From: an uncultured delta proteobacterium
GTDB lineage: Bacteria; Myxococcota_A; Polyangia; Polyangiales; Polyangiaceae
Length of the DNA: 53,872 nucleotides
Reading direction: 5' to 3'
NCBI GenBank assembly: GCA_903906315.1
Contig: CAIVJW010000067.1
Span: 1-53,872 of the forward strand
The translations under genes and the position numbers were made by a program. This document shows, piece by piece, positions 47,312-53,872 of the stretch. The notes beneath the pieces were generated by a model. That model saw only the letters and a program-made list of their open reading frames with translations. It was not told where the DNA came from and did no database searches. Numbering within the stretch: the stretch's first letter is position 1; the number at the start of each line of letters is the position of its first letter.

Positions 47312-48175
47312 GCCGACGAGATCCGCGCGGCGCAGGCGGCGCGCGGTCACTGCGATCGCGACCACGCCGATCGCGAGCGGCCAGGCGACGCCGACGGCGA
47401 GGGTGAGGCGCGGGCCGAGCGTGTTCGCGAGCCAGAAGCCCACGGGGCCGAGCACGCTGAGCTCGGGGTCGACGCCGCTGAGGATGGCGAGGCGCGCGGC
47501 CTCGACCGGGTTCGCGGCGGCGAGCGCGAAGACGACGGCCGGCGGCATGCGGGCCCGGAGCAGCGCGCCGACGAGCGCGAAGTCGTGCAGCGCGCTGCCG
47601 GCGAGCCACGCGAGGAGCGCGTAGACCGTCGCGCGCTCCGGGGTGCGGGCGATGGAGGAGAGCAGGAACCCGACGCCGACGAACGCGATGACGAGCGAGA
47701 CGACGACGGCGAGGCTGCGCGCGACCAGCGGCGCGATCGAGGCCTCGCCCGCCACGCGCCCGTAGGCGAGCGCCGCGAGGAACAGCACGACGATCGGGCC
47801 GGCGACGACGAGCACGCGCGACGCGACGACCGCTCCGAGCCAGTCGGACCGCTTGCACGGCTGCGCGAGGAAGAGCTCGAAGAAGCCGCTCGATCGCGCC
47901 TTCACGATGGCCTGACAGGTCGCGACCAGCGCGACGAGCGGCACCGCGAGCACGACGGCGTTCGAGACGTTGAGCACGACGCGCGAGATGCCGGTGAAGC
48001 CGAGCACCGTGGACTCGCGCAGGCCGAGCCAGACGAAGCCGCCGAAGACCAGCGTGTAGACGACCGCCGTGAAGGCGACCCAGCGCGAGCGGCGCGCCTC
48101 GGCGAGCTCGAGGCGGAAGAAGGCGCGCTCGGCCGCGGTGGCGGCGAAGGCGCCCGAGGGCGCAACGGAGCTCAT
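47309..48175 (-). CDS. nosY: NosY-type ABC transporter permease
   Basis: 288 residues, about six transmembrane helices. Typical NosY/ABC-2 permease start (ERAFFRLELAEARRSRWVAF) and RVVLNVSNAVVLAVPLVALVATC. The loop SSGFFELFLAQPCKRSDWLGA contains the coupling-helix region. With NosF and NosD it forms the transporter needed for maturation of the copper-sulfide site of NosZ. The ATG overlaps the nosL stop. Confidence 0.9.
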   Translation of the reverse strand: MSSVAPSGAFAATAAERAFFRLELAEARRSRWVAFTAVVYTLVFGGFVWLGLRESTVLGFTGISRVVLNVSNAVVLAVPLVALVATCQAIVKARSSGFFELFLAQPCKRSDWLGAVVASRVLVVAGPIVVLFLAALAYGRVAGEASIAPLVARSLAVVVSLVIAFVGVGFLLSSIARTPERATVYALLAWLAGSALHDFALVGALLRARMPPAVVFALAAANPVEAARLAILSGVDPELSVLGPVGFWLANTLGPRLTLAVGVAWPLAIGVVAIAVTARRLRRADLVG

Positions 48176-48594
48176 CGGGGACCTGCCTTCTCCGCGTCGG
48201 ATCGAGCCACGAGCACCCGCTCGACCTCCTCGAACGTCGCGTCGCCCGAGGCCGAGGCCGAAAACCCGTAGTCCATGGGTGTCTTCTGGCCGCGCGCGTA
48301 GCGGGCCGCGCGCGCGTCGACCCAGCGCGATTCGTCGCGCGCCCACGCGCCGCGCACCTCGGGCTTGCGCTGCCGGAGGTAGTGCACGAGGCAGCCGACG
48401 TCGTCGAAGTAGAGGCGATCACCGGGCGAGGTCGTGAGCTCGGCCGCGTGGCGCCGATCCGACACCAGCATCCCGCACGCGGCGCAGGCCTGCTTGCCCC
48501 ACACCGGATCGGTCGGCTGCGAGCCGTCGTCGCACGCGCCCAGCGCGATCGCGCCGATTGCGAGGCCGAGGCCGAGGATCGTGCGGCGGGTCAT
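48172..48594 (-). CDS. nosL: NosL copper-chaperone lipoprotein
   Basis: 140 residues. Signal MTRRTILGLGLAIGAIALGAC with lipobox LGAC (Cys21). The copper motif C-x2-C-x-M is at Cys37-Cys40-Met42 (ACAACGM). LYFDDVGCLVHYL is the second NosL hallmark. It delivers Cu(I) to apo-NosZ in the periplasm. Overlaps nosF upstream and nosY downstream by 4 nt. Confidence 0.93.
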   Translation of the reverse strand: MTRRTILGLGLAIGAIALGACDDGSQPTDPVWGKQACAACGMLVSDRRHAAELTTSPGDRLYFDDVGCLVHYLRQRKPEVRGAWARDESRWVDARAARYARGQKTPMDYGFSASASGDATFEEVERVLVARSDAEKAGPR

Positions 48595-49496
48595 CGCACC
48601 ACCCGCAGCGCGGGGGCCGCGCGCCGATCGCCTTCGCGGAGATCGCCCTCCTGGTAGATGGATAGATCCACGATCTCGCCCTCGTGCGCGCGGAGCAGGC
48701 GCGCGACGACCTCCACCTTCTCGGCCTGCGTGAAGAGCGCGCCGAGGCGCCCGCCCCCGATGGCGACGAAGCCGTTCGCGCGCAGGAACTCCGCGGCGCG
48801 CGCGGCGCCCGGCCCGAGCGCGACCTCGACCCGGTAGCTGCGGAGCTCGGCGAAGATCTCGGCGACCGAGGCGTCGCGATCGACGCGGCCGTCGCGGAGC
48901 TCGATCACGCGGTCGACGAGCTTCTGCACCTCCTCGATGCGGTGCGAGCAGAGCACGACGACGTGCCCCTTTGGCCGCTCGTCCACCTGTTCGAAGAACG
49001 CGGCGCGCGCGGCGGCGTCGAGGTTCGCCGTCGGCTCGTCGCAGACGAGGACCTCGGCGTCGACGGCGAGCGCCATCGCCGCGAGCAGCTTCTGCTTCAT
49101 CCCTCCGGACAGGTCCCGAAAGCGCTTGCTCGCCGCGACCTCGAGGTCGAGGCCGAGCCGCGCGGCGCGCTCGGCGACCGCGCCTTCCGCGAGGGCGCGC
49201 AGGGCGCACCACGCGCGCACGACCTCGCGCACGGGCGCCTCGAGCGGCGGGGCGATCTGCGGGATGTAGGCGATCTGGCGGAGCGCCGTCTCGGGCTCGC
49301 GCGCGACGTCGACCCCGCCGACCGCGACGCGCCCGTCGACGCGCACGAGGCCGAGCAGCGCGCGCAGGAGCGTGGTCTTGCCCGACCCGTTCGGCCCGAC
49401 GAACGCGACGCGCTCGCCGCGCCCGACGTGGAGCGACACGTCGACGAGCGCGGCGACGCGCCCGAAGGACTTGGAGACGTGCTGTACGTCGATCAT
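48591..49496 (-). CDS. nosF: NosF-type ABC transporter ATPase
   Basis: 301 residues. Walker A GPNGSGKTT, Q-loop YIPQIAPP, signature LSGGMKQK, Walker B VLVCDEPT and H-loop CSHR are all present. The C-terminal ~90 residues form the extra NosF domain. Drives the NosFY transporter. Overlaps nosD (ATGA). Confidence 0.92.
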   Translation of the reverse strand: MIDVQHVSKSFGRVAALVDVSLHVGRGERVAFVGPNGSGKTTLLRALLGLVRVDGRVAVGGVDVAREPETALRQIAYIPQIAPPLEAPVREVVRAWCALRALAEGAVAERAARLGLDLEVAASKRFRDLSGGMKQKLLAAMALAVDAEVLVCDEPTANLDAAARAAFFEQVDERPKGHVVVLCSHRIEEVQKLVDRVIELRDGRVDRDASVAEIFAELRSYRVEVALGPGAARAAEFLRANGFVAIGGGRLGALFTQAEKVEVVARLLRAHEGEIVDLSIYQEGDLREGDRRAAPALRVVR

Positions 49497-50830
49497 CGAG
49501 GCCTCGCGTGCGGGAGGTGGGCGGGCCGCGCGTCGAAGAGCAGGCGCCGGCTGGCCAGGACGGGGACGGCATGCGCGATCGCGTCGACGAGCCCCATCGC
49601 GAAGGTGCCCTCGAAGAGCTTCAGATCCGGGTGCGCGTCGGTGAGCTCGCCCGAGAGGCGCTTCACCTCGAACGCGACGTCGCCGACGCCGTCGCCGTCG
49701 AGGTCGTAGCCCGCGTAGTCCGACCAGTAGTTACCGCGAAACTCGGTCTTGAGCGCGTCGCCGCCGCCGTCGACCTCCGCGGCGACGACGTTCTCGCGAA
49801 AGTCGTTGCCGAGGAAGTGCGCGCCCTCGTCGGCGCCGTGCAGGCGCAGCGCGACGTCGTTCAGCGCGAGGACGTTGCCCTCGAAGGTGACCGGACGGTC
49901 GGGGGATCGGGGCGTGCGATCGAGGTAGCTCCCGGTCGTGTTGGCGACCAGCCAGTTGCGGCGGACGCTGACGCCGTCGCTCTCCTTGAAGCCGATGCCG
50001 ACGCCCGCGGCGCCGCGCGCGCCGGCGATCACGTTGTCTTCGATCGCGATGCGGTCGCTGTACATGACGAAGATGCCGACGACGTCGTCGACGAGCCGGC
50101 TGCGCGTCACGCGCGCGTCGTTCGCGTACATGAAATGCGTGCCGTAGCGGCTCCTCGTGATCGTGTTCTGGTCGAGCGTGACGCGCTTCGAGTACCAGAC
50201 GACGACGTCGCGCGCGCGATCGACGACGCAGCCGCGCACGACCGCGTCGCTCGACTCCCAGAGCTTGATGCCGTCGCCGCGCTGCTCGTGGTCGCCGTCC
50301 TGCCCGATCACGTGGCTCTTCTCGAGCACGCACGACGGGCAGGGGCCGAGCGTGATGCCGAAGTGGGCGTCCTCGACGCGCAGGCGCGAGAGCCGCGCGC
50401 GAGCCCCCTTGACCTTCACGCCCGCGTCCTCCGCGGTGCTGTGCCGGCCGGAGTGGCGAAACGCGAGGTTGTCGACGACGACGTCGTCGGCCTCGACGTG
50501 GAGCACGGTCCCCTGCCCCGTGCCCTCGATCACGGCCCCCTCTTCGCCGCGGAGCGCGAGCGGGCGCCGGACCTCGAAATCCCCCCGGTAGATGCCCCTT
50601 CGCAGCCAGATCTCGCGCGGGCCGTCGGCCCTGGCGAGCAGGTCGCGCAGCGCGGCCGCGTCTTCGGCGACGACGGCGCCGGCGGGGATCGCCTGCGCGC
50701 CGGGCCCGGCGTCGACCGGCGGGGGCGGCGGGCCCTCGAGCGCGCCGGTGCTCGACCCGGCGCGGCGCACGGCGAAGAGCGCGACGAGCGCGCAGGCCGC
50801 GACGCCGATCGCTCTCCGCGAGCGCGTCAC
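49493..50830 (-). CDS. nosD: NosD periplasmic copper-site maturation protein
   Basis: 445 residues, GTG start overlapping the upstream stop. N-terminal signal anchor (RAIGVAACALVALFAV), then a right-handed parallel beta-helix of CASH repeats. Examples are DVVVDNLAFRHSG, RGDGIKLWESSDAVVRGCVV, SKRVTLDQNTITRSRYGTHFMY, SDRIAIEDNVIAG and GNYWSDYAGYDLDGDGVGD. The last of these is the NosD family hallmark. Works with NosFY in assembling the catalytic Cu site of NosZ. Confidence 0.93.
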   Translation of the reverse strand: MTRSRRAIGVAACALVALFAVRRAGSSTGALEGPPPPPVDAGPGAQAIPAGAVVAEDAAALRDLLARADGPREIWLRRGIYRGDFEVRRPLALRGEEGAVIEGTGQGTVLHVEADDVVVDNLAFRHSGRHSTAEDAGVKVKGARARLSRLRVEDAHFGITLGPCPSCVLEKSHVIGQDGDHEQRGDGIKLWESSDAVVRGCVVDRARDVVVWYSKRVTLDQNTITRSRYGTHFMYANDARVTRSRLVDDVVGIFVMYSDRIAIEDNVIAGARGAAGVGIGFKESDGVSVRRNWLVANTTGSYLDRTPRSPDRPVTFEGNVLALNDVALRLHGADEGAHFLGNDFRENVVAAEVDGGGDALKTEFRGNYWSDYAGYDLDGDGVGDVAFEVKRLSGELTDAHPDLKLFEGTFAMGLVDAIAHAVPVLASRRLLFDARPAHLPHARPR

Positions 50831-51588
50831 GGGGCCACCTTCGGCGGGCGCTCGGGCAGGAGGAACGCCCGCGGACAGACCACGCCGCACGTGCCGGCCT
50901 GCGGGCAGACCTTGCAGACGCGGCCGCGCAGGACGACCGCGCCCGCGAGCACGACGACCCCCGCGACCGCCAGCCAGAAGCCCTGCCCGGGCTGCGCGAA
51001 GGTCAGAAACTGCCCGATCTGGCCGTTGCCCGCCAGCGCGGGGGTGAACGGCGGGATGCGGATGGGCGCCTTCGGGTCGAGGTCGTGGCCGAACTTCCAC
51101 ATCCAGTAGAAGGTGTCGGCCACGAACAGGACCGGGAGCGCGAGGCCCGGCAAGAGGGTCAGTCGACCGACCTTCTTGCCGGTGACGAGCGCGAGCGCGA
51201 CCACCATCGCGCCGACCGCGCCGATGCCGAACGCGGCCATGTCGCGCTCGAACTTCGCCGCGTCGGCGAGGTGGCCCATGCCGATGTAGTGGTTGATCGT
51301 GTCGATCTCGCGGACGTCGCCCGTCACCCCGGAGAGCGAGATGACGAGCTTCAGCCCGAAGGGATACTGCGGCGCATAGAGCACGAAGCTCCAGTACGGC
51401 CGGAAGTACGACGCCACGAACAGGAGGACGGCCAAGACCGCCAGCCCGACGACGAGCCAGCGGTGGAGCCGGGACGCCTTCGGCGCGGGCGGCGCCGAGG
51501 CGACGACGGAGAGGTGCCGATGACCGTCCCGAGCCCCTTCGCCCCCCGAAGAGCTGTCGGGCGTGCGCGGATCCAGGTCGGCGGTCAT
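50827..51588 (-). CDS. nosB: NosB-like membrane protein of clade II nos clusters
   Basis: 253 residues. A polar N-terminus of ~40 residues is followed by five to six transmembrane helices, with conserved-looking loop residues (FRPYWSFVLYAPQYPFGL, INHYIGMGHL, WMWKFGHDLDPKAPI). The C-terminal tail has four Cys, CKVCPQAGTCGVVCP. It lies 10 nt after nosZ, the position occupied by nosB in clade II clusters such as Wolinella. Its ribosome-binding site AGGAG overlaps the nosZ stop. NosB is essential for N2O reduction in Epsilonproteobacteria but its biochemical role is unsettled. Confidence 0.78.
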   Translation of the reverse strand: MTADLDPRTPDSSSGGEGARDGHRHLSVVASAPPAPKASRLHRWLVVGLAVLAVLLFVASYFRPYWSFVLYAPQYPFGLKLVISLSGVTGDVREIDTINHYIGMGHLADAAKFERDMAAFGIGAVGAMVVALALVTGKKVGRLTLLPGLALPVLFVADTFYWMWKFGHDLDPKAPIRIPPFTPALAGNGQIGQFLTFAQPGQGFWLAVAGVVVLAGAVVLRGRVCKVCPQAGTCGVVCPRAFLLPERPPKVAP

Positions 51589-51598
51589 TGGCAGTCTC

Positions 51599-53599
51599 CT
51601 ACTTCTTCGGCTTGACGAGCATGTAGCCGGCCATCTCGAGGTGCAGCGCCGAGCAGAACTCGGTGCAGTACATCGGATAGACGCCGGGCATGTCGGCCTT
51701 GAACGTGATGTTCTCGTGCTTGCCGGGCTCGAGCGACAGGTCGATGTTGTACATGTTGATCGTGAACCCGTGCGTCTGGTCCTCGGCCTGCTCGAGGTTC
51801 GTGATGTGCATCGTCACCTCGTCGCCCTCCTCGAGCTCGAGCTGATCGGGCACGAAGTGGCTGCGGATGGCGGTCATGAAGACCTCCACCTTCTTGCCAT
51901 TGCGGACGATGCGCTCTTTGCCACCCTCGACCGCGTTCGGGTCGATCTTGCCCGTGTAGGGGTTCGTGCCCGTCTTGTACATCTTGATGGGCTTGAGCTT
52001 GTCCGTCTTGATCATCTGCGAGTAGTGGGGCTCGCCGATGCCGATCGGAGCGTCGTAGAGCAGCCGCATCGAGGGCGCGTTGACGTCGATGAGCTGGAAG
52101 TTCTGCGGGTAGAGCGGGCCGACCGGCGCGAAGCGGTCGATCGACATCTTGTTCATGGCCACGACGTACTTGCCGTCGGGGCTCACGGTGTCGCCCTCGG
52201 CCGCCATGATGTGGCCGATGTTGTAGTGGACCTTGAGCTTCTCCACGACCTTGAGGTCCTTGAGGTTCCACTTGGCGACGACGCTCTCGAGGAACACGCT
52301 CGTGTACGCGAAGCCCTTGTCGTCGAAGACCGTGTGCAGCGGGCCGAGGCCGATCTCGACCTGACCGCGGATCGACTCCTTGAAGGGCAGGATGCCGACG
52401 CCGTACGGGTCCCTCGACTCGTACTTCTTCTGCGCGATGAGGTTCTTGATCTTCTCGAACTCGTAGACCGTGCCGTGCGTGTCGAGCTTGCCGCCGACGA
52501 CGATGTCCTTGCCGTCGGGCGTGACGTCGCAGCCGTGCGGGCTCTTCGGCTCGCCGACCAGCGTGAGGATGCTCTCCTCGCCGGCGGTCTTGAGCGAGAT
52601 GACCCGGATGCCCTTGATCGTGTCGGTCTTGCCCGCCAGGACGACCTGCTCGGCCTTCTTCCAGTCGATGATGTGCAGGTAGTCCATGTCGTTCTGCGAG
52701 GCGCCGCTCTCGATCGGCGGCTTGCCCTGCAGCGTCCCGCCGGTGGCCATCTCGGTGTTGAACGAGTTGATGAACACCCAGCCGTCGGAGACGAGCTTGC
52801 CGGCGTCGGCGAGGTCCTGCGTGTACGGCGGCAGCTCGATGCCGAAGCTCTTCGCGACGTCGATTCGGCCCTTCTCGCGGTCGAACTTCCAGAACATCGC
52901 GAGGCCGCGGTACTTCTCCTTGTACTCGCTGAGAGGGGCGTACTCGCGGCCGAGGGGCGCGGGATACTGGCTCGTCTCGATGACGTAGTCCGTATTGGGC
53001 GTGACGAACGCGCCGCCGTGATCGCTCGCGACGAGCGGGTTCGCGACGATCTGCTTCGTCATGAAGTCCTCGAGATCGACGACGGCCACGCGACCGTTGG
53101 CCTTGTCGTTCACGAAGAGGAACTTGCCGTCGTAGTCGCCCTTGGTCTCGGAGAGGTTCGGGTGGTGGACGTCGGCCCAGGTGATCTTGTGGGTGCCCTG
53201 CGCGCCCTCGGCGATGACGCGGTCGCTCTCGCCGCCGTAGCCGTAGCCCTGCCACGGCTCGGGCGTGAAGACGCCGATGACCTTGAGCAGGCGCATCGAC
53301 GGCACGCCCATCACGAGCACCTGCCCGGACTGCCCGCCCGAGGCGAAGATCATGTACTCATCGAGCTTGCCAGTGGGGACATACGTCTTGACCGCGGCCT
53401 CGACGTCCGCCTCACTGAGGCCGCGCGCGGCCATCAGGTCCTTCAGCGAGCCGGAGGCGCCGAGCGACGCCCCTCCGGCGGCGGGCCCCTGCGGCTTGGT
53501 GAACTGCTGTTCCGCCTTGTTCTCGCACGCCACGACCGCAACTGCGGCGCCGGCGGCGACGCCGGCAAAGGCCAATCCTCGCTTCATCCACGCTCTCAT
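51599..53599 (-). CDS. nosZ: Nitrous-oxide reductase NosZ, clade II (Sec/lipoprotein-type signal)
   Basis: 666 residues from ATG at 53599 (GGAGG just upstream); ATG at 53587 is also possible. No Tat motif; a Sec-type signal ends in VVAC (Cys25), so it is probably lipidated. The seven-bladed propeller carries the CuZ His residues in DVHHPNLSETKG, SDHGGAF, PHGCDV, LGPLHTVFD, GHIMAAEGD and EPHYSQM. The C-terminal cupredoxin has the CuA motif CTEFCSALHLEM (C-x3-C-x3-H-x2-M). It reduces N2O to N2 outside the cytoplasm. First gene of a six-gene overlapping cluster. Confidence 0.96.
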   Translation of the reverse strand: MRAWMKRGLAFAGVAAGAAVAVVACENKAEQQFTKPQGPAAGGASLGASGSLKDLMAARGLSEADVEAAVKTYVPTGKLDEYMIFASGGQSGQVLVMGVPSMRLLKVIGVFTPEPWQGYGYGGESDRVIAEGAQGTHKITWADVHHPNLSETKGDYDGKFLFVNDKANGRVAVVDLEDFMTKQIVANPLVASDHGGAFVTPNTDYVIETSQYPAPLGREYAPLSEYKEKYRGLAMFWKFDREKGRIDVAKSFGIELPPYTQDLADAGKLVSDGWVFINSFNTEMATGGTLQGKPPIESGASQNDMDYLHIIDWKKAEQVVLAGKTDTIKGIRVISLKTAGEESILTLVGEPKSPHGCDVTPDGKDIVVGGKLDTHGTVYEFEKIKNLIAQKKYESRDPYGVGILPFKESIRGQVEIGLGPLHTVFDDKGFAYTSVFLESVVAKWNLKDLKVVEKLKVHYNIGHIMAAEGDTVSPDGKYVVAMNKMSIDRFAPVGPLYPQNFQLIDVNAPSMRLLYDAPIGIGEPHYSQMIKTDKLKPIKMYKTGTNPYTGKIDPNAVEGGKERIVRNGKKVEVFMTAIRSHFVPDQLELEEGDEVTMHITNLEQAEDQTHGFTINMYNIDLSLEPGKHENITFKADMPGVYPMYCTEFCSALHLEMAGYMLVKPKK

Positions 53600-53671
53600 C
53601 GGTTCCTCCGTGGCTCGGTCTCGGACGGGACCGAACGCGGACACTCTCCGCCTCGGCGCCCCCCGTGTCGC

Positions 53672-53683
53672 TGACCGATGTCA
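53672..53683 (-). promoter_or_regulatory. TGAC-N4-GTCA palindrome (candidate Crp/Fnr-family operator) before nosZ
   Basis: TGACATCGGTCA, centred ~78 bp before the nosZ ATG. Flanked by GCGAC exactly as in the copy at 47300-47311. Fits the half-site pattern of Crp/Fnr-family regulators (TGA-N8-TCA type) that control denitrification genes elsewhere. Confidence 0.55.
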
Positions 53684-53779
53684 TCCCCCGGCGGCACGAT
53701 GGCGAAGGGAAGCATTGCGGCAGCCTGCCCCATCCTGCGGCGTTCCGCCGCGCGACCAGCCGGGCGCGCGCGCGTGCTT

Positions 53780-53787
53780 CTGCTACG
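53780..53787 (+). promoter_or_regulatory. -10 element GCTACGGT before helicase gene
   Basis: Identical octamer to the one before the DUF885 gene; ends 11 nt before the ATG at 53799, giving a leader of only a few nt with no Shine-Dalgarno sequence. Confidence 0.4.
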
Positions 53788-53798
53788 GTGCGCGCCCC

Positions 53799-53872
53799 CC
53801 ATGACCGAAGCTTCGCCGTTCGACGCCGTCTCGCCCCCGCTCCGCGCCGCCCTCGAGGCCCGCGGCTTCACC
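53799..53872 (+). CDS. Partial DEAD-box RNA helicase (N-terminus only)
   Basis: Only the first 24 residues are in the window. F-D-A-V and PLRAALEARGFT match the start of DEAD-box helicases, where a Phe and (L/A)EARGF(T)-x-P-T-P-I/V-Q form the Q-motif region that contacts adenine. The motif itself continues beyond the window, so the call rests on this N-terminal pattern. Divergent from nosZ. Confidence 0.6.

Overview
The window is very GC-rich, with G or C at almost every third codon position. Many starts are GTG (one is probably TTG) and GTGA/ATGA stop-start overlaps are frequent. Secreted lipoproteins carry Gly/Ser/Ala-rich linkers, and there are several Cys-rich secreted proteins and a large Ser/Thr kinase. 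Together with a clade-II-type nos cluster this fits Myxococcota, most likely Polyangia (Sandaracinus/Polyangium-like). That assignment is inference from style and gene content; no rRNA or marker gene is present.

Layout. 1-4949: mostly plus strand; a cut-off lipoprotein, a polytopic membrane protein, a small cytosolic protein, a DUF2267 protein and a PAP2 phosphatase. 4953-15101: minus strand; a DUF885 metallopeptidase-like protein, a glycerophosphodiesterase lipoprotein, a molybdenum-hydroxylase operon of the 4-hydroxybenzoyl-CoA-reductase type whose [2Fe-2S] subunit is fused to an HMGL/isopropylmalate-synthase-like enzyme, and the agmatine-to-putrescine pair aguB-aguA. 15426-18839: a Ser/Thr kinase with a long helical tail.

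19054-33644 is the most remarkable part: sixteen plus-strand genes, mostly overlapping or a few bases apart. They encode two membrane proteins, five SDR reductases, two radical-SAM proteins of the archaeal tetraether-synthase (Tes)/bacterial membrane-spanning-lipid-synthase type, a third radical-SAM/SPASM protein, a class III aminotransferase, a FabZ-like dehydratase, an active ketosynthase next to a Cys-less partner, a nitroreductase and a carrier protein with a long tail. It reads as a dedicated type II fatty-acid/polyketide line coupled to radical C-C or C-H chemistry and an amination step. The product is unknown.

33645-38917 holds a decayed WD40 remnant, an esterase, a Cys-rich secreted protein, a CBS-like cysteine-metabolism enzyme overlapping a tiny Cys-rich lipoprotein, and a YegS-type lipid kinase. 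39019-46606 holds rubrerythrin with a fused NfnA-NfnB-like flavoprotein, a beta-barrel-like surface protein, a Cys-rich lipoprotein and an acetoacetate-decarboxylase-fold protein lacking the lysine pair. 46841-53599 is a nitrous-oxide-reductase cluster read right to left: nosZ, nosB-like, nosD, nosF, nosL, nosY, then a lipoprotein cytochrome c. An identical 17-bp sequence containing a TGAC-N4-GTCA palindrome precedes both nosZ and the cytochrome gene and is a good candidate Crp/Fnr-family operator. The window ends inside a DEAD-box helicase gene.

A recurrent -10 element GCTAnnnT precedes many genes here, sometimes so close to the start codon that the mRNA should be leaderless.
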